DNA from: Chiua virens
Taxonomy: Eukaryota; Basidiomycota; Agaricomycetes; Boletales; Boletaceae
Assembly: GCA_019787685.1 (NCBI GenBank)
Contig: JAHNUO010000004.1
Location: forward strand, 1,922,001-1,986,000
Reading direction: 5' to 3'
Length of the DNA stretch: 64,000 bases
The position numbers and the translations under genes are program-made. Below are positions 11,314 to 22,158 of this stretch, piece by piece. Each line of letters begins with the position of its first letter. Position 1 is the stretch's first letter. The notes below the pieces were generated by a model. That model was not told the origin of the DNA. It made no database searches and worked only from the letters and a program-made list of their open reading frames with translations.

Positions 11314-12717
11314 TTAATCCTCGATCTCTAAGTCACCATAGGGTTTGGCTCGGAAGTAAGATTCTTCAAAGTGATGGACGCGCACGAAACCATCCTCTCC
11401 TCCGGAGGCATAGCAGGTCCCGGCAGGGTCGACAGCGATGCTAATCATATCGTCAATAAACGATTCGCAACTTCGAGAAGCGACTGACGTGTTCACGGGG
11501 CCGAAATGGCCCTTGACTCTGCCAACTTCCTCCTCGAAGACCTTGTGCCAGAAACGGGTTTCGAATTTCCCTTGCCGTAAAGATGTCGTTGTGACCTGCA
11601 TTGCTTCTTGTCCTCCGCCGAGAAGAACCTAGAAATTTTTTACCCCTCGTTTGGAAGGAACCACACTAAGAAGTCATCCAACTCACATATGGCTTGTTTG
11701 GTGCGAGTGCCGCGCTGTTGAGTGGTGTTTCCGTAGTGAATGTCTTCAGTACCCGTAGCGTCTTGGTATCATGTAGCTTGAAGGGAAAGATAAACATGAA
11801 CATTTGAATCATTGGGATGCCAGGCGAAGTGGACGACTGACCCGTGCTGTCTTGTCTTTGCTGCTCGTCACGAAATACGTCCGATCCGGTGATAGCTGAA
11901 GGTCAGTTACGGTGTCCATGTGCGCACGTTCGTTTGATTCGATTTCTGTCCCAGAGACGACGTCGAAAAGGGCGACTTTGCCAGATTCATGGCCAGTGAG
12001 GACGATATTCGGGGTGTAGGTGAAGGCGCACACGGTGGCTTTCGAACCGACGGGATGGAACATGTGTTCTGGTTCGTGTGGTTCTGCGGTAGATAGATGA
12101 TATATATGAGTGACATGAACTTGTACCACTGAGGAAGAGAAATGGGACGCACGATCCGTTCCATCACCGTCCCGTTTTACTCTGAACACGCGAATAGCGC
12201 CCTGGTGGCCCATACGCTGTTCAGTGATACAGACGATCCGCTCGTCATCGTCGCTGAAAACCGCCCGTTTCACCGCGGTCGGGAACTCCCAGACGTAGAG
12301 ACATTTCCCGTTGGCAACATCCCAAAGTCGTAGTTGGTTGTCCGCAGAACCGGAAACGAGAAATTTAGATTGCGCTGAGTTCGAGTGAGCGCCTGTGCAC
12401 AAAAAGGGCCGGCATGTAGACTCACAGTCGACGTCGATCGTCCAGACCGCCCCGTTGTGACCATCATATGTCCCAAGTCGTTCACCATTATGAGAGAACC
12501 AGGCGTTGATGATGTAGTCTTTTGAACATGAGAAAAGGAGATCGCCCTCGGCGTTGAATTTTATCTGCGTCAGAGACCGTTCGTGCCCTGATCGTTCATT
12601 TGAGTTTTCTAGATCAAGAGGCATACAAAGTAGTACTCGCCTTGCAATAGAATTGGCCGCTAAGTTCAGTCATACCAAGTCAGCAAAATTCGATCCTTAT
12701 AGATTAGTACACACCAT
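11314..12717 (-). CDS. TIF34: Translation initiation factor eIF3 subunit i (TIF34), WD40 protein
   Basis: This is the WD40 subunit of eIF3, which helps recruit mRNA and Met-tRNA to the 40S ribosome. Joined exons give the near-invariant order [168 protein letters not shown] and [14 protein letters not shown]. The N-terminus must be rebuilt: the conserved RPILLQ lies in a tiny exon after a 'ttag' acceptor. It ends in CAAG|GCGAGT, a GC-AG intron donor. The only ATG upstream that splices to it is at 12717-12715, directly followed by GTGTGT, so exon 1 codes for Met alone. All joints keep frame and the gene looks intact. Confidence 0.93.
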
Positions 12718-13856
12718 GGTGATTTACAAGGACTTTTTGAGAGTCGGAGACGGCGCGTCGACGTCGGTCGAAAAGATTTCAGCTCAGAGTCTGTCTTTCC
12801 TTATCTGGTCTTTGAAGGAGCGTCTCTCGCGGCGACAAGCCTCCATGATGATGGCCAAAAATTTCAAAAAAGCCATGCAACCAGAGCCAGACGTCCAAGA
12901 CGAAGATAGCGATGAAGAAGTCGCCCTAGACGCGGAGGATCTCGAAAATGTCGTTCTCGACGACGATGCCGTCCCAAAACAAAAACAAAAAGTCGAAATC
13001 GAGAATACTGTGTGTCTCTCCGAGTCTTGTCCATATGACCCTATCAGCTCACTTTTCACGTTCAATGAAAGGACGCCCTTCGTCGAATACGCGAGACGAT
13101 CCAGCTAGACCCTTCGTTACCGTGGACAGAAACGCTTGTCGTTCCGTTTCCAGAAACCATCGACGTCGACGTCGACGATGACCTGAATCGTGAACTCGCA
13201 TTGTACGTCGTTCGTTTCTTTCCTATTACATCCATTGACCTTTTTTTGTCTTTTCTCCAGCTACAAACAGGCACTTCACGCAGTGGACCGTGCTCGCGAG
13301 CTCGCCGCATCTCATTCCCTTTCATTCACTCGTCCCTCGGACTACTTCGCCGAAATGGTCAAATCAGACGCTCACATGGAACGTATCCGGTCCCGCTTAC
13401 TCGACGAGCGTGCTGGCATCAAGAAAGCAGAGGATAAGCGCAAGGAACGGGCCGCCAAAAAGTTTGGAAAGCAGGTACAACTTGAGAAACAGCGCGAGAG
13501 GGAGAAGGGAAAGAAGGAGATGGGAGAGCAATTGAAATCACTCAAACGAAGTACGCTTGCAACGAGGTTTTGGAAAACATGCGCCGTTGGCTCACGGTTT
13601 TGTTTGCATAGAACGTAAAGGGGCGCTTGACAACCAAGATGATAACGGAGAAGCCTTTGACATTGCCGTTGAGGACGCTATCTCTGATCGCCCAGCGGGC
13701 AAACGTCCGAAAAGTCGAGCTGGTGATAGCAAGCGAGGCGGTCCACCCAAAGGCAAACATATGGCAGGAGGGAAACAAGCTGCTGGGGGCAAACGCACAG
13801 GTGGGAGCAAGCGGCCAGGAAAGAGCAAAAGAATCGCGGCTAGGAGTCGTCGGTGA
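12716..13856 (+). CDS. EBP2: rRNA-processing protein EBP2
   Basis: EBP2 is a nucleolar protein needed for 25S rRNA maturation and 60S subunit assembly. Recognisable parts are SLKERLSRRQAS, the acidic VQDEDSDEEVALDAEDLENV stretch, VEIENT joined to DALRRIRETIQLDPSLPWTE, then ETIDVDVDDDLNRELAFYKQ across a GTACGT intron. PSDYFAEMVKSDAHMERIR follows, then FGKQVQLEKQREREKGKKE, EAFDIAVEDAISDRP and the basic tail GKSKRIAARSRR. Three introns are clear: after 13008 (GTGTGT donor), around 13203-13260 and around 13550-13609. The start is uncertain: the only in-frame ATG before SLKERLSRR is at 12716, but a short 5' intron ending 'tttgaag' is possible, and ATGs at 12845-12853 are the next choice. The 3' part has a decayed direct copy at 19903. 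Confidence 0.88.
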
Positions 13857-14522
13857 TATCCACTCTTATTTCCTTGTATTACTCACCGTTGGCATGATCA
13901 ATCCCAAACTATTTCATCCAGAGAACGGTACTCGTTCCATACCAGATAGGACATAAAGCTCGTGGACTGACCCTATATCATCAAAGTGTCTGATCGACAT
14001 CTTCGAAGTGCTGCACGCAAGTGATATTTAGCTTCCCAGAAAAGACGGGGTTCAGGCGGCAAGTTTGGGCCGTACGGCATCATCCATCAGAGATTTCTTT
14101 CGCCTTTTGCATTCCTACGAGTTACGGGGGTAATGTTGATTGTCGGTATAGGGAAGTGCGAACGTTCCTTTCACTGTTCGTCTTTCGCTTTACAACCGCG
14201 CTCATATACGCAAGGGGATATAATTTGCAGTTGATCATATTTAGTGTACAAGGCTGGGTATCTATGCCACAGCCATTTATCAAATCAACCGTCCTATCAG
14301 ACGATTGAAGCAGAAGAAACGAGGGATGAAATCACAAGGTATGGATATGTCTTCCTTCGTCGAAAGGAGGCGGATCCGGCCGGAGAGAGGTATGCTAGCA
14401 CGACGAGGTTGACAGACCCGTGTCGAGTTCCCGTCATTAGTTGCACAATCCCCTAGAAGATTTCTCGGGTCACTGGCAGTAGCGAGTCCGTTTGCTTGTG
14501 CACGCTGCAGAGTCCTCTGCTG
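13857..14522. other. Intergenic; first ~170 bp duplicated at 20757-20945
   Basis: The 3' flank of EBP2 up to about 14030 recurs, diverged, after the EBP2 pseudogene (shared segments 'atttcatccag..aacggtac' and 'cgaagtg.ct'). The remainder to 14522 has no gene that I can support. Confidence 0.5.
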
Positions 14523-17500
14523 CTAGCTCTGAGAGGGGAAGTGGTGAGAGCGCTTGGGGTTGGGAACGCCTTCAAGCCGTTCCCGTGCTTCTCGCGTCGC
14601 TGGAGTGTCTCGTGAGAGTAGCCATTCCACGACCGAGGTGTATCCTTCTCGAATCGCACAATCCAGAGGTGTCCTTCCCTTGGAATTGGCGGCCGTGAGA
14701 TTGCAGCCAACTTCGGCGAAGATCTTGAGTAGCTGAAGACACTGCGATTCATTGTACCCAGAAATTGCGAGATGCACCGCCCTGTCTCCGTTGGACGTGG
14801 GACTGTCTACGTTGGCACCCTTTTCCACCAGAACTTGAATCATCTCAGTCACCATTTGTTGCTGCAGCGCGCAGAGGAAGGCCGCGGGGGAAATCGGGAT
14901 ATCCTGTAAGAGTAGCCAGTATACCACCAAAGTGTATCCACGCCGGATGGCAACTTCCAAAGGTGTGCTTCCTGAGGAATTGGTGATCGTGAAATTGCAA
15001 CCAACTTCGGCGAAGTTCTCCAGCAAGTCGAGACAATCTGATTCTGAGCAGCCACCAATTGCGAGATGTACCACCGTGTCTCCGTTGGACGTTGTGCCAC
15101 GCACATCAGCACCCCCATGCACCAGAACCCGAACCATCTTGGTATTTATTCCGACTTTGTAGTGCGATGAGGACAGCGTTGTTAAGTGGGACATTCTGCG
15201 AAATCAGCCAATTCACCACCGAAGTGTATCCACGCTGAATGGCAATTTCCAAGGGTGTGCTTCCCGAGGAATTGGTGGTCTTGAGACTACAACCGGCTTC
15301 GACAAAGATCTTGAGCAGGTCAAGACAATCAGATTCATGGTATCCAGCAATGGCGAGATGGACCACAGTGTCTTCGTCGAGCGGCGTGGTACTCTGAAGG
15401 TCAGCGCCTGCAAGATGTACCAGACGAGAAACCATCCCAACATCCATCTGCGCCTGAAGCGCGACTGTTAGGGTACGGGGAGAGAGTGGTACATTCAGCG
15501 CGAGTAGCCATTTCATCAACTTGAAACCATCAAAATCATCATAATATTCACGAATCACAACGTCCAGAGGCGCCTCGCCACGAGAATTGGGGGTAGTGAG
15601 ACTGCAACCAGCCTCGGCGAAGCTCTTGAGCAGATCAAGGCAATCTGATTCATCGTACCCAGCAGTTATGGCGAGATGCACTACTGTGTCTTCATTACGG
15701 TCGGACGGCATGGTGCTCCGTAAGTCAGCACATTGATATATCAGACGACAAATCATCTGAAGATTCGCCTGGTTTTGTAGAGCGACGGTTACGGAAGCAG
15801 GAGTGACTGGTACATTCTGCGAGAGTAGCCATTCCACCACCGTATGGTTTTTGCGAATCGCAACGTCCAGAGGTGTCTCGCCGTGAGAATTGGGGATAGT
15901 GAGACGGCAACCGGCCTTGGCGAAACCCTTGAGGAGGCCAAGACAATCTTGCTTCCCATACCCAGCACTGATAGCGATATGCACAACCGTATCCCCGTTG
16001 GATGTAGTGCCTTGCACGTCAGCACCCCGACGTATCAGATGTCGAACTATCTTTGCATCCGCCTGCTGCTGTAGTGCGACAGTTAGGGAATCAGGGGAGA
16101 GTGGTACGTTGCGCGAAAGTAGCCATTCTACCACCGAAGCATGTTTTCCTCGAATGGCAGCGTCCAGAGGTATCTCGCCATGGGAATTGGGAATGGTGAG
16201 ACTGCAGCCAGCTTCGGCGAAACTTTTGAACAATTCCAGACAGGCTGATTCGTGGTATCCAGTGGCAGCAAGGTGGAGTAGAGTATCTCCATTAGACGCG
16301 GTCGAATGCACGTCGATTCCCCTGCGAATCAAGAATTTGATCATCTGGAGAGTTGCCTGCTGTTGTAGCGCAAACGGTAGGATTGCAGCGGGAGAAGACA
16401 CACTGCACGAAAGCATATGTTCCGTTACGGAGAAATGTTCTCTCTCCATTGCAATAGTCAATGGTGTCGTACCGCGAGAATCACGCGCATGTGGGCTGCA
16501 TCCAGCTTCAATAAGCATTGTTGCTAGCTCCAAACTTCGTCGTTCCCAATGACACATCGCAGCAATGTGAAGTGCAGTGTCCCTGCTTTCACCTGAGATA
16601 GCGTGTACATCAATCCCCCTGTCAAGCAAGAAGCGGACAATGGACACCGTTTCAGGTGTATCCCCCGTACACGCGACAAGGAGGAACTCAGCGGGTAGCG
16701 ATTGATGGCAGGGAAGCAGAAGCTCCAGCATCGAGGTATGTCCTGCACGCAGTGCTCGCTCGACGAGCTCTTGCCCGAACGATATGTCGGCCGAGAGGTT
16801 CTGCCCAACTTCGCGTAGTCTCCGTGCGAGAGCAACATGATCTGCATCTATTTGGCTCCTGTCGCCTGAACTTGGCCTCGCGCTGCTAAATACGCTGCGA
16901 TACAACTTCGCATCTCCCATTTCCTTCGCCCAGTGCGCAAACTCGTGTGTTCGTAGAAGTTTGACGAGGACCCGAGTGCTACACCATGGCATACAGATGG
17001 CGGTCGAGAGTATATCTGACGTCACCACGCTTCCTCTCTCCAAGAATTCCTCAACTAGCACGTCTTCACCACGATCGATAGCGACATCGAGTGGCAACGC
17101 TTTGTGGGAGTCATCCATGACCAGACCCCACGCGCGCACATCGGCACCAGAGGCCAATAAAGTCATTGCGTGTTCAGTCTTCCGGAGGTCTGCAGCATAC
17201 ACGAGGGGGTTCGTCCCAACCCTTTGCTTTGGAAGGGCACGAACGGAGAGAAATGACTGCAGCACTTCGGGGGAGGAATAGGAGATCAAGAGGTAGAGGA
17301 TAACATCATGTCTTGACGACGGCCATGGAAGATAAGAATGTGAAAAAAATTCCTCCCGAACTTCACAGAGACGGTCCCAATATGTTGGGTAGCATCGAAT
17401 ATCCCATTCAAGAGACTTGAGAGCTTCGAGGATGACTGGTGAACTCGGGTTAACAAGTGCGAGATGGTTGAACCCAGAAGAGAGGACATAGGAAAATAGC

Positions 17501-19707
17501 GGCGAGGATTCCAACGAGGTGATGTTGCCATTTGAGCGCGCTCGGTCGAGAAAGACGGAGACATAGGACATGCACGTTTGGATCACCTCGGTGTGTGCAT
17601 CATGTGGGGTGATCCGATACTGGGGCAGTGCCATGGAACCCATGAGGTATTCCTGTTGGGTATCGACACTTGGGTATTTCGAAACTCACAAAGCATTGGG
17701 ACGTACCTTGACACTGAAGTGGGAAAGCTCGAGAATATCCTTTTCTTCAGAATACTTGACAAGGATTGACAGCACATCTGGTAACCCACGAGCCAATCGC
17801 TGTATCCTGACATCAATCCTTCCTCGCTCATGATCGAACGAGAGTCCGTCAACAATCTGAGATAGCTGCAAGGGCTCCGATGCAGCCACAATCCAGGCCA
17901 GCGCACGTCGCGCTAGTTCGGATTTTCGTTCATCAATTTCCCCTAGGATTCTCCCGTATGTCGCATCCAGATCGGTGGGGAGATTGTCAAGTAATTCCCT
18001 TAGGTCTCCCTTGGTGGCACATCGTTTGAGGATGTCTAGTTGACACTGTACCCAACGAAATCTAAGAACAATGGCAATCAGCCACGAAGGAACCTGAAAT
18101 CAAGTCCTTACCGGCCGTCCGCTTTTGTAGTCAGTTCCGCAAGCATTTGATCCTTCACCGTCAGATCAGCAATCCTCAATCGAGTGTCAGAGTCAAGCTC
18201 TCGTCTGACATGCAAGTCAATGTCCTTCGCCAACTCGGCATGCACTTCCTGAAACGAAAGAGATGGAAGTGGAAGTGTTCTAAGATGGTCCAAGATGGTT
18301 GGATCTGGTCGGCTTGTCACCAGTACCCGAACACGACACAGCCTAACCAGTACATCAAGAAGCCGCACCACGTCCGTGCACTCGTCAAGGGCATCGACCA
18401 CTATGATAGGCTCGTAGCGAAAACAAAGTACAACGTCTGACACCAATTTGTACAGATGGTCCAGATCGTTGAGCATTAGGGTACCCTGACATTTACGCTC
18501 GATAATCGCGTTAGGTAGGTCTTCGGGGTCACGACCGCGATCAAGGATTTGATGCAACAATTGGGAGAGAATGGAACGCATGGCCTCCGTAGAACTTGTG
18601 GATCGTTTGTTCCTGAAATCGCCGTAGAAGAATACTAGAATTTCTCCATCCCTCAGCTTGCTTTTGAGATGCTCGATCGTCCATGCACTGGGAGAATCAG
18701 CATCGATATGGCTTCGAACTTCGAAAAGACTCACATCAGTACCGACTTTCCACAACCGGCTAAAAACCACGCCAATGTCAGTAGTGGGGCTTAAGATGTG
18801 TGATACAGCAGACCTTTTCCGTGTAACCACAAAATCGATTTCTGTATCTCCACCAATCTTTGAACGCCACCGTGTTAGTAAACCACTTGCATGTGCCCTC
18901 TCGATGCAACTTGAGCGTGTTATTATGCTTTTCCGTGCAGTTCCATGCGTCAAGCCAGCGCGAGACCTCATCCAGACTTTGTTCTGATGAAAAGATGTTT
19001 GCAAGACCGATATCAAGAGGAGGTGCAATGTACGTACTGAGGATTTTCTTCCTCTCTCCTGTCAGTGGTCGTCTTGGGCCTGACAGGACCTGGGGTACCT
19101 TGGTACTATGAAGGCAAGTGCTGAGAGGCGGACATTTTTATCACGACTTCAGAACACATACGAATTTATTATGTGAAACGCCTCAGGATATCTTATTTCA
19201 TCTAAAGCGGGGAGTGTATTCGTTTGAGGCGCTCCTGACGGCTGTTGAGGGGGCCCCTCGCGGTCCCTGGGCATCATAGTGAGGCACGCGCTCGGAAGGC
19301 CGTCAGGGAACCTACTGCGAGTCGAAGTTGATCAAGTAATGAAAGTGATTCCAGTGTACTTCAAGCAGGTCCATGGCTGCAGTGAGCTTGTCTTCTCCCG
19401 GGACGCTGTGCTCAAGCATATCCTCTGTTTCTTTCAGTTTTCCGGCACAGGAGATCAACTCCCCACTGAGTAACCAGTCCATAGTTTGGTCGTCGAACTT
19501 ATCGCCTGTGACGGAAGCCTTGGTGATGGCTACAAATATGGCATTAGAGGATCGTTGGATTGCCTCCAGTCGGCTATGGAGCCATTCAAGAACGTGGAGG
19601 TTTTGATTATTAACATGTCGAGATGCTAAGCTACGGATTCGCTGTGAAATGATCGCCACCTCTTCTAGTTTTTGCTGGCACCGAACTTCCAGTGCGCCGA
19701 TTGGCAT
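14523..19707 (-). pseudogene. NACHT-ankyrin NLR-like (STAND) gene, disrupted
   Basis: Order on the minus strand. An alpha-helical N-terminal exon (19707-19312) starts MPIGALEVRCQQ. A NACHT module (about 19050-17700) shows SLDEVSRWLDAWNC, ILWLHGK, FFYGDFRNKRSTSS, IIVVDALDECTD (Walker B) and VRVLVTSRPDPTIL. A winged-helix-like part has FRWVQCQLDILKRC, LPTDLDATYGRIL and ILELSHFSVKEYL across a clean GTACGT intron. More than 20 ankyrin repeats run to 14523. Breaks: a 1-base shift near 18850-18857; loss of the Walker A codons at 18813 (HGK is followed almost directly by SAVSHIL, consistent with a 13-base deletion and frameshift); a +1 shift at about 15151 inside the ankyrins. Fungal NLR-like proteins act in non-self recognition and heterokaryon incompatibility; this copy probably makes no functional ATPase. 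It is flanked by EBP2 and an EBP2 relic. Confidence 0.8.
14600..16401 (-). repeat. Six higher-order ankyrin modules of ~100 residues (~300 bp)
   Basis: Each module has the order (V/I)P.(S/T)P...VALQ.Q, M...L...GAD....TSNGDTVVHLAI.GY.ES.CL.LLK.FAEAGC.L...NS.G.TPL..AI..G.T.VV.WLLS.N, equal to about three ankyrin repeats. Lengths by count are about 98, 98, 107, 100, 100 and 100 residues. A seventh, more diverged unit lies upstream (about 16700-16405). The regular 300-bp period and near-identical cores imply recent unequal exchange or concerted evolution. Confidence 0.85.
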
Positions 19708-19902
19708 CGTGTTGAGTGGTTCGTTGGTTCGCAGGAAAGATAGGCTTTGAGGAATAACGCTGAAAGTATAACAGAGCCTTCAACAAGCTTGAAGTGGTTG
19801 CGGTTCGAAATGGCAGCACCCAGACTTGTGACTTGAACTTCTTCCAGAGTCATTACCAACGTTCAACGTCCAGCGTCCAACTTCGACACAATGAAAGCTC
19901 GG
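19708..19902. other. 5' region of the NLR-like gene
   Basis: The minus strand is open further upstream (a frame from 19859 starting MTLEEVQVTSLGAA) and may hold an additional short first exon of the NLR-like gene; this cannot be decided from sequence. Confidence 0.35.
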
Positions 19903-20756
19903 ACACGGAGGATCATCATCCTCGACGACGCTTCCGTCCCAAGACAAACAAAAACAAAAACGGCGCGTCTCGCTTATGATCCGCACCACCTCATTTTCAT
20001 GTTCGATAAAAAGACGTCCTTCGTCGAATACGCGAGACGATCCAGCTGGACTCTTTATTACCGTGGACAGAAACGCTGGTCATTCTGTTTCCAGAGACCA
20101 TTGTCGACGTCGACGATGACATGAATCGTGAACTTGCATTGTGCGTAGTTCTTTTCTTTCCTAGCGCTCGTCCGTTTGACCTTTCTTTTTGTCTTTTCTC
20201 CGGTTACAAACAGGCACTTCACGCAGCAGACCGCGCTCGGCAGATCGCCGCATCCCATTCCCACCCATTCACGCGCTCCTGACTATTTCGCTGAAATGGT
20301 CAAATCAGTCACTCACATGGAACGCGTTCGGCCCGCTTACTTGATGAGTGTGCTGGTATTGAAAGGTAGAGAGAAGCGCCAGGAATACCACCACAAATTG
20401 ACAAGCAGGTACAACCTGAGAAACAGCGCAAGAGAGGCGAGGGAAAGAAGGAGATGAAAGAGCGATCGAAAACACTCAAATGAAGTATGCTTGTAACCTG
20501 TTCTCGGAAAACATGCGACGGTGACTCACTTCTGTTTGCATAGAGCGTAAAGAGGCCCTTGACAGTCAGGACAACGACAGAGAAGCTTTTGATATTGCCG
20601 TTGATGATGCTTTCTCCGATCGCTCTGCGGAAAAACGTCCGAAAGGTCAGGCCGGTGGTAGCAAGCGAGGCGGTCCACCGAAGGGCGAACATGTAGCAGG
20701 AGGGAGCAAGCGGCCAGGAAAGAGCAAAAGAATCGCGGCTAGGAGTCGTCGGTGAT
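19903..20756 (+). pseudogene. Decayed copy of the EBP2 3' two thirds
   Basis: It matches 12935-13856 in order and strand: the 'cggaggatc..ctcgacgacg' segment, FVEYARRSS-coding stretch, the ETIDVDVDDDLNREL-coding stretch, DYFAEMVKS.THMER, FGKQVQ-like 'aagcaggtacaacctgag', EAFDIAVDDAFSDR and the identical tail GKSKRIAARSRR. Small deletions and frameshifts interrupt it: the 'tcccatt' region loses codons, GIKKAEDKRKERAAKK is scrambled, and the KHMAGG...GGSK block is shortened. The EBP2 N-terminus is absent. It cannot encode a full protein. Confidence 0.85.
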
Positions 20757-21049
20757 ATCCTTTCTTATTACCTCTGTATCTCTCCTTTGGAATAATCAAC
20801 CAAACCATTTCATCCAGTTTACACGGAACGGTACTGTGGTGTTTATTCCAGATCGTTCATAAGTATCGAGATCAGAACATTAGATCGACGAAGTGTCTAA
20901 TGGGCGTTTTCGAATCGCTGAACATAACAGATATTTTACATTCCCAAGAAAGATCCAAACCATACTCTAGTCGCACAGCCCTGTTAGTTCACTCCTCAAC
21001 ATGTATGAACACAATCCGCTGGTCCAAGGGTGCCTCAGTCCTTTGTCGC

Positions 21050-21890
21050 CTTTGCAGCGTTTCTCGAAGCCCATGCGGTACGACTAGGATCAAACATCCC
21101 GTTCTCACGTACCATCACACGATAAAGCGCATCCCCCGAAAACTGCAGCGCCGCAGCGAGGTGGACCATTTTTCCCGGTGCATACTCATCGCCCGTCGCA
21201 GTCTTGCACACCGACAAGAACGCAAATTTGGTTTCGTGGCCAAGCTGACTGTAGAGGATATCGAGCAACGTCAGAGGACCGTCGCGCATCGCGAAATGAG
21301 ACTCGAACGCCTCCTCGCGTACTTGCTTTCCCGTGACTCGCAAGGTGGACGCACGTATGCGTGTTCAATGCAGTGAGCGCAGCGTTTCGTGTCGCCACAT
21401 CATCAACGAGTTCGATGAATGGAATAGATTCAGGAAGGAGTTTTCGGACCAGGTCGAGTTCTGAGCGAACGGAGGCCAATAAAGTGTACCCCCTCTGATT
21501 TAGGTTGTCCAATTGATACAAAGCTAAGAACACCCTGCTGTGGGTTGCGCTTGTTCCGACTCTTGATGAGGGCAGCGGGCGTGGGGGTGTACTGTGAGAC
21601 ATACTTGTCCCATAATCCACGTTGTCCCTTGCGACATGGATTGGCGGCATGGATAGGGAGTGATGTGAATATACCAGTCGGGGACCACCAGATGCGTGAG
21701 TTCTTTGGGACGTGTGGCTCGAGCTTGCAAACTACTTTACAGACAATAGAGTCCCACAGGCAACGCAACAAAGCAGCCAGCGCTCTTTCGTCCCTCTGCT
21801 TATCATGTCATCCGAATCGATGGGGAACCGGCGTAGACTTTCTCGGACACGATTGAATTCGGATGATATTCTGTCTCAGAGGAACTTGAA
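21050..21890 (-). pseudogene. Decayed CHAT-domain fragment retaining the His and Cys motifs
   Basis: Several minus-strand frames together spell a C-terminal CHAT domain: LWDSIVCKVVCKLEPHVPK, SRIWWSPTGIFTSLPIHAA, YVSQYTPTPAALIKSR, FIELVDDVATRNAALTAL, CVHLASHGK, ESHFAMRDGPLTLLDIL and FAFLSVCKTATGDE..HLAAALQFSG. The frame changes at about 21340, 21440 and 21490, and no TPR region precedes it, so it is a relic. Unlike the CHAT gene at 7854, this copy still shows the ASHG and LSVC positions of the His/Cys dyad. It lies head to head with the EBP2 relic. Confidence 0.75.
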
Positions 21891-22158
21891 CTACTAGGAA
21901 GTTGTGCCAGTGAGCAGCAACTATCATGCTACTCCGAGTCTTCGACGCGCAACAATGACAACACGGTGCGCGTGAGCAAGTTTGACTTCGATCTGATGGA
22001 TATTGATATCTTGATGATATAAAATATGAGGTGTGCTGTTATGTAGGGTAGCTGTAGAAATCGTACTACTAGTAGTACACGAATAGTAAGTAAAATCTAT
22101 GATAATCCAAGTCTCTCCACTGAGTGTACGTTTTGCAAACCGTTGGCCCTTCCTCTTT

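Noticed and set aside
14492..17281. Plus-strand open frames across the ankyrin region
   Set aside because: They are antisense to the ankyrin modules and repeat with the same 300-bp period.
19200..19310. GC-rich segment between NLR exons considered as a separate small gene
   Set aside because: It fits as intron or linker between the N-terminal exon and the NACHT module; no independent start or motif is present.
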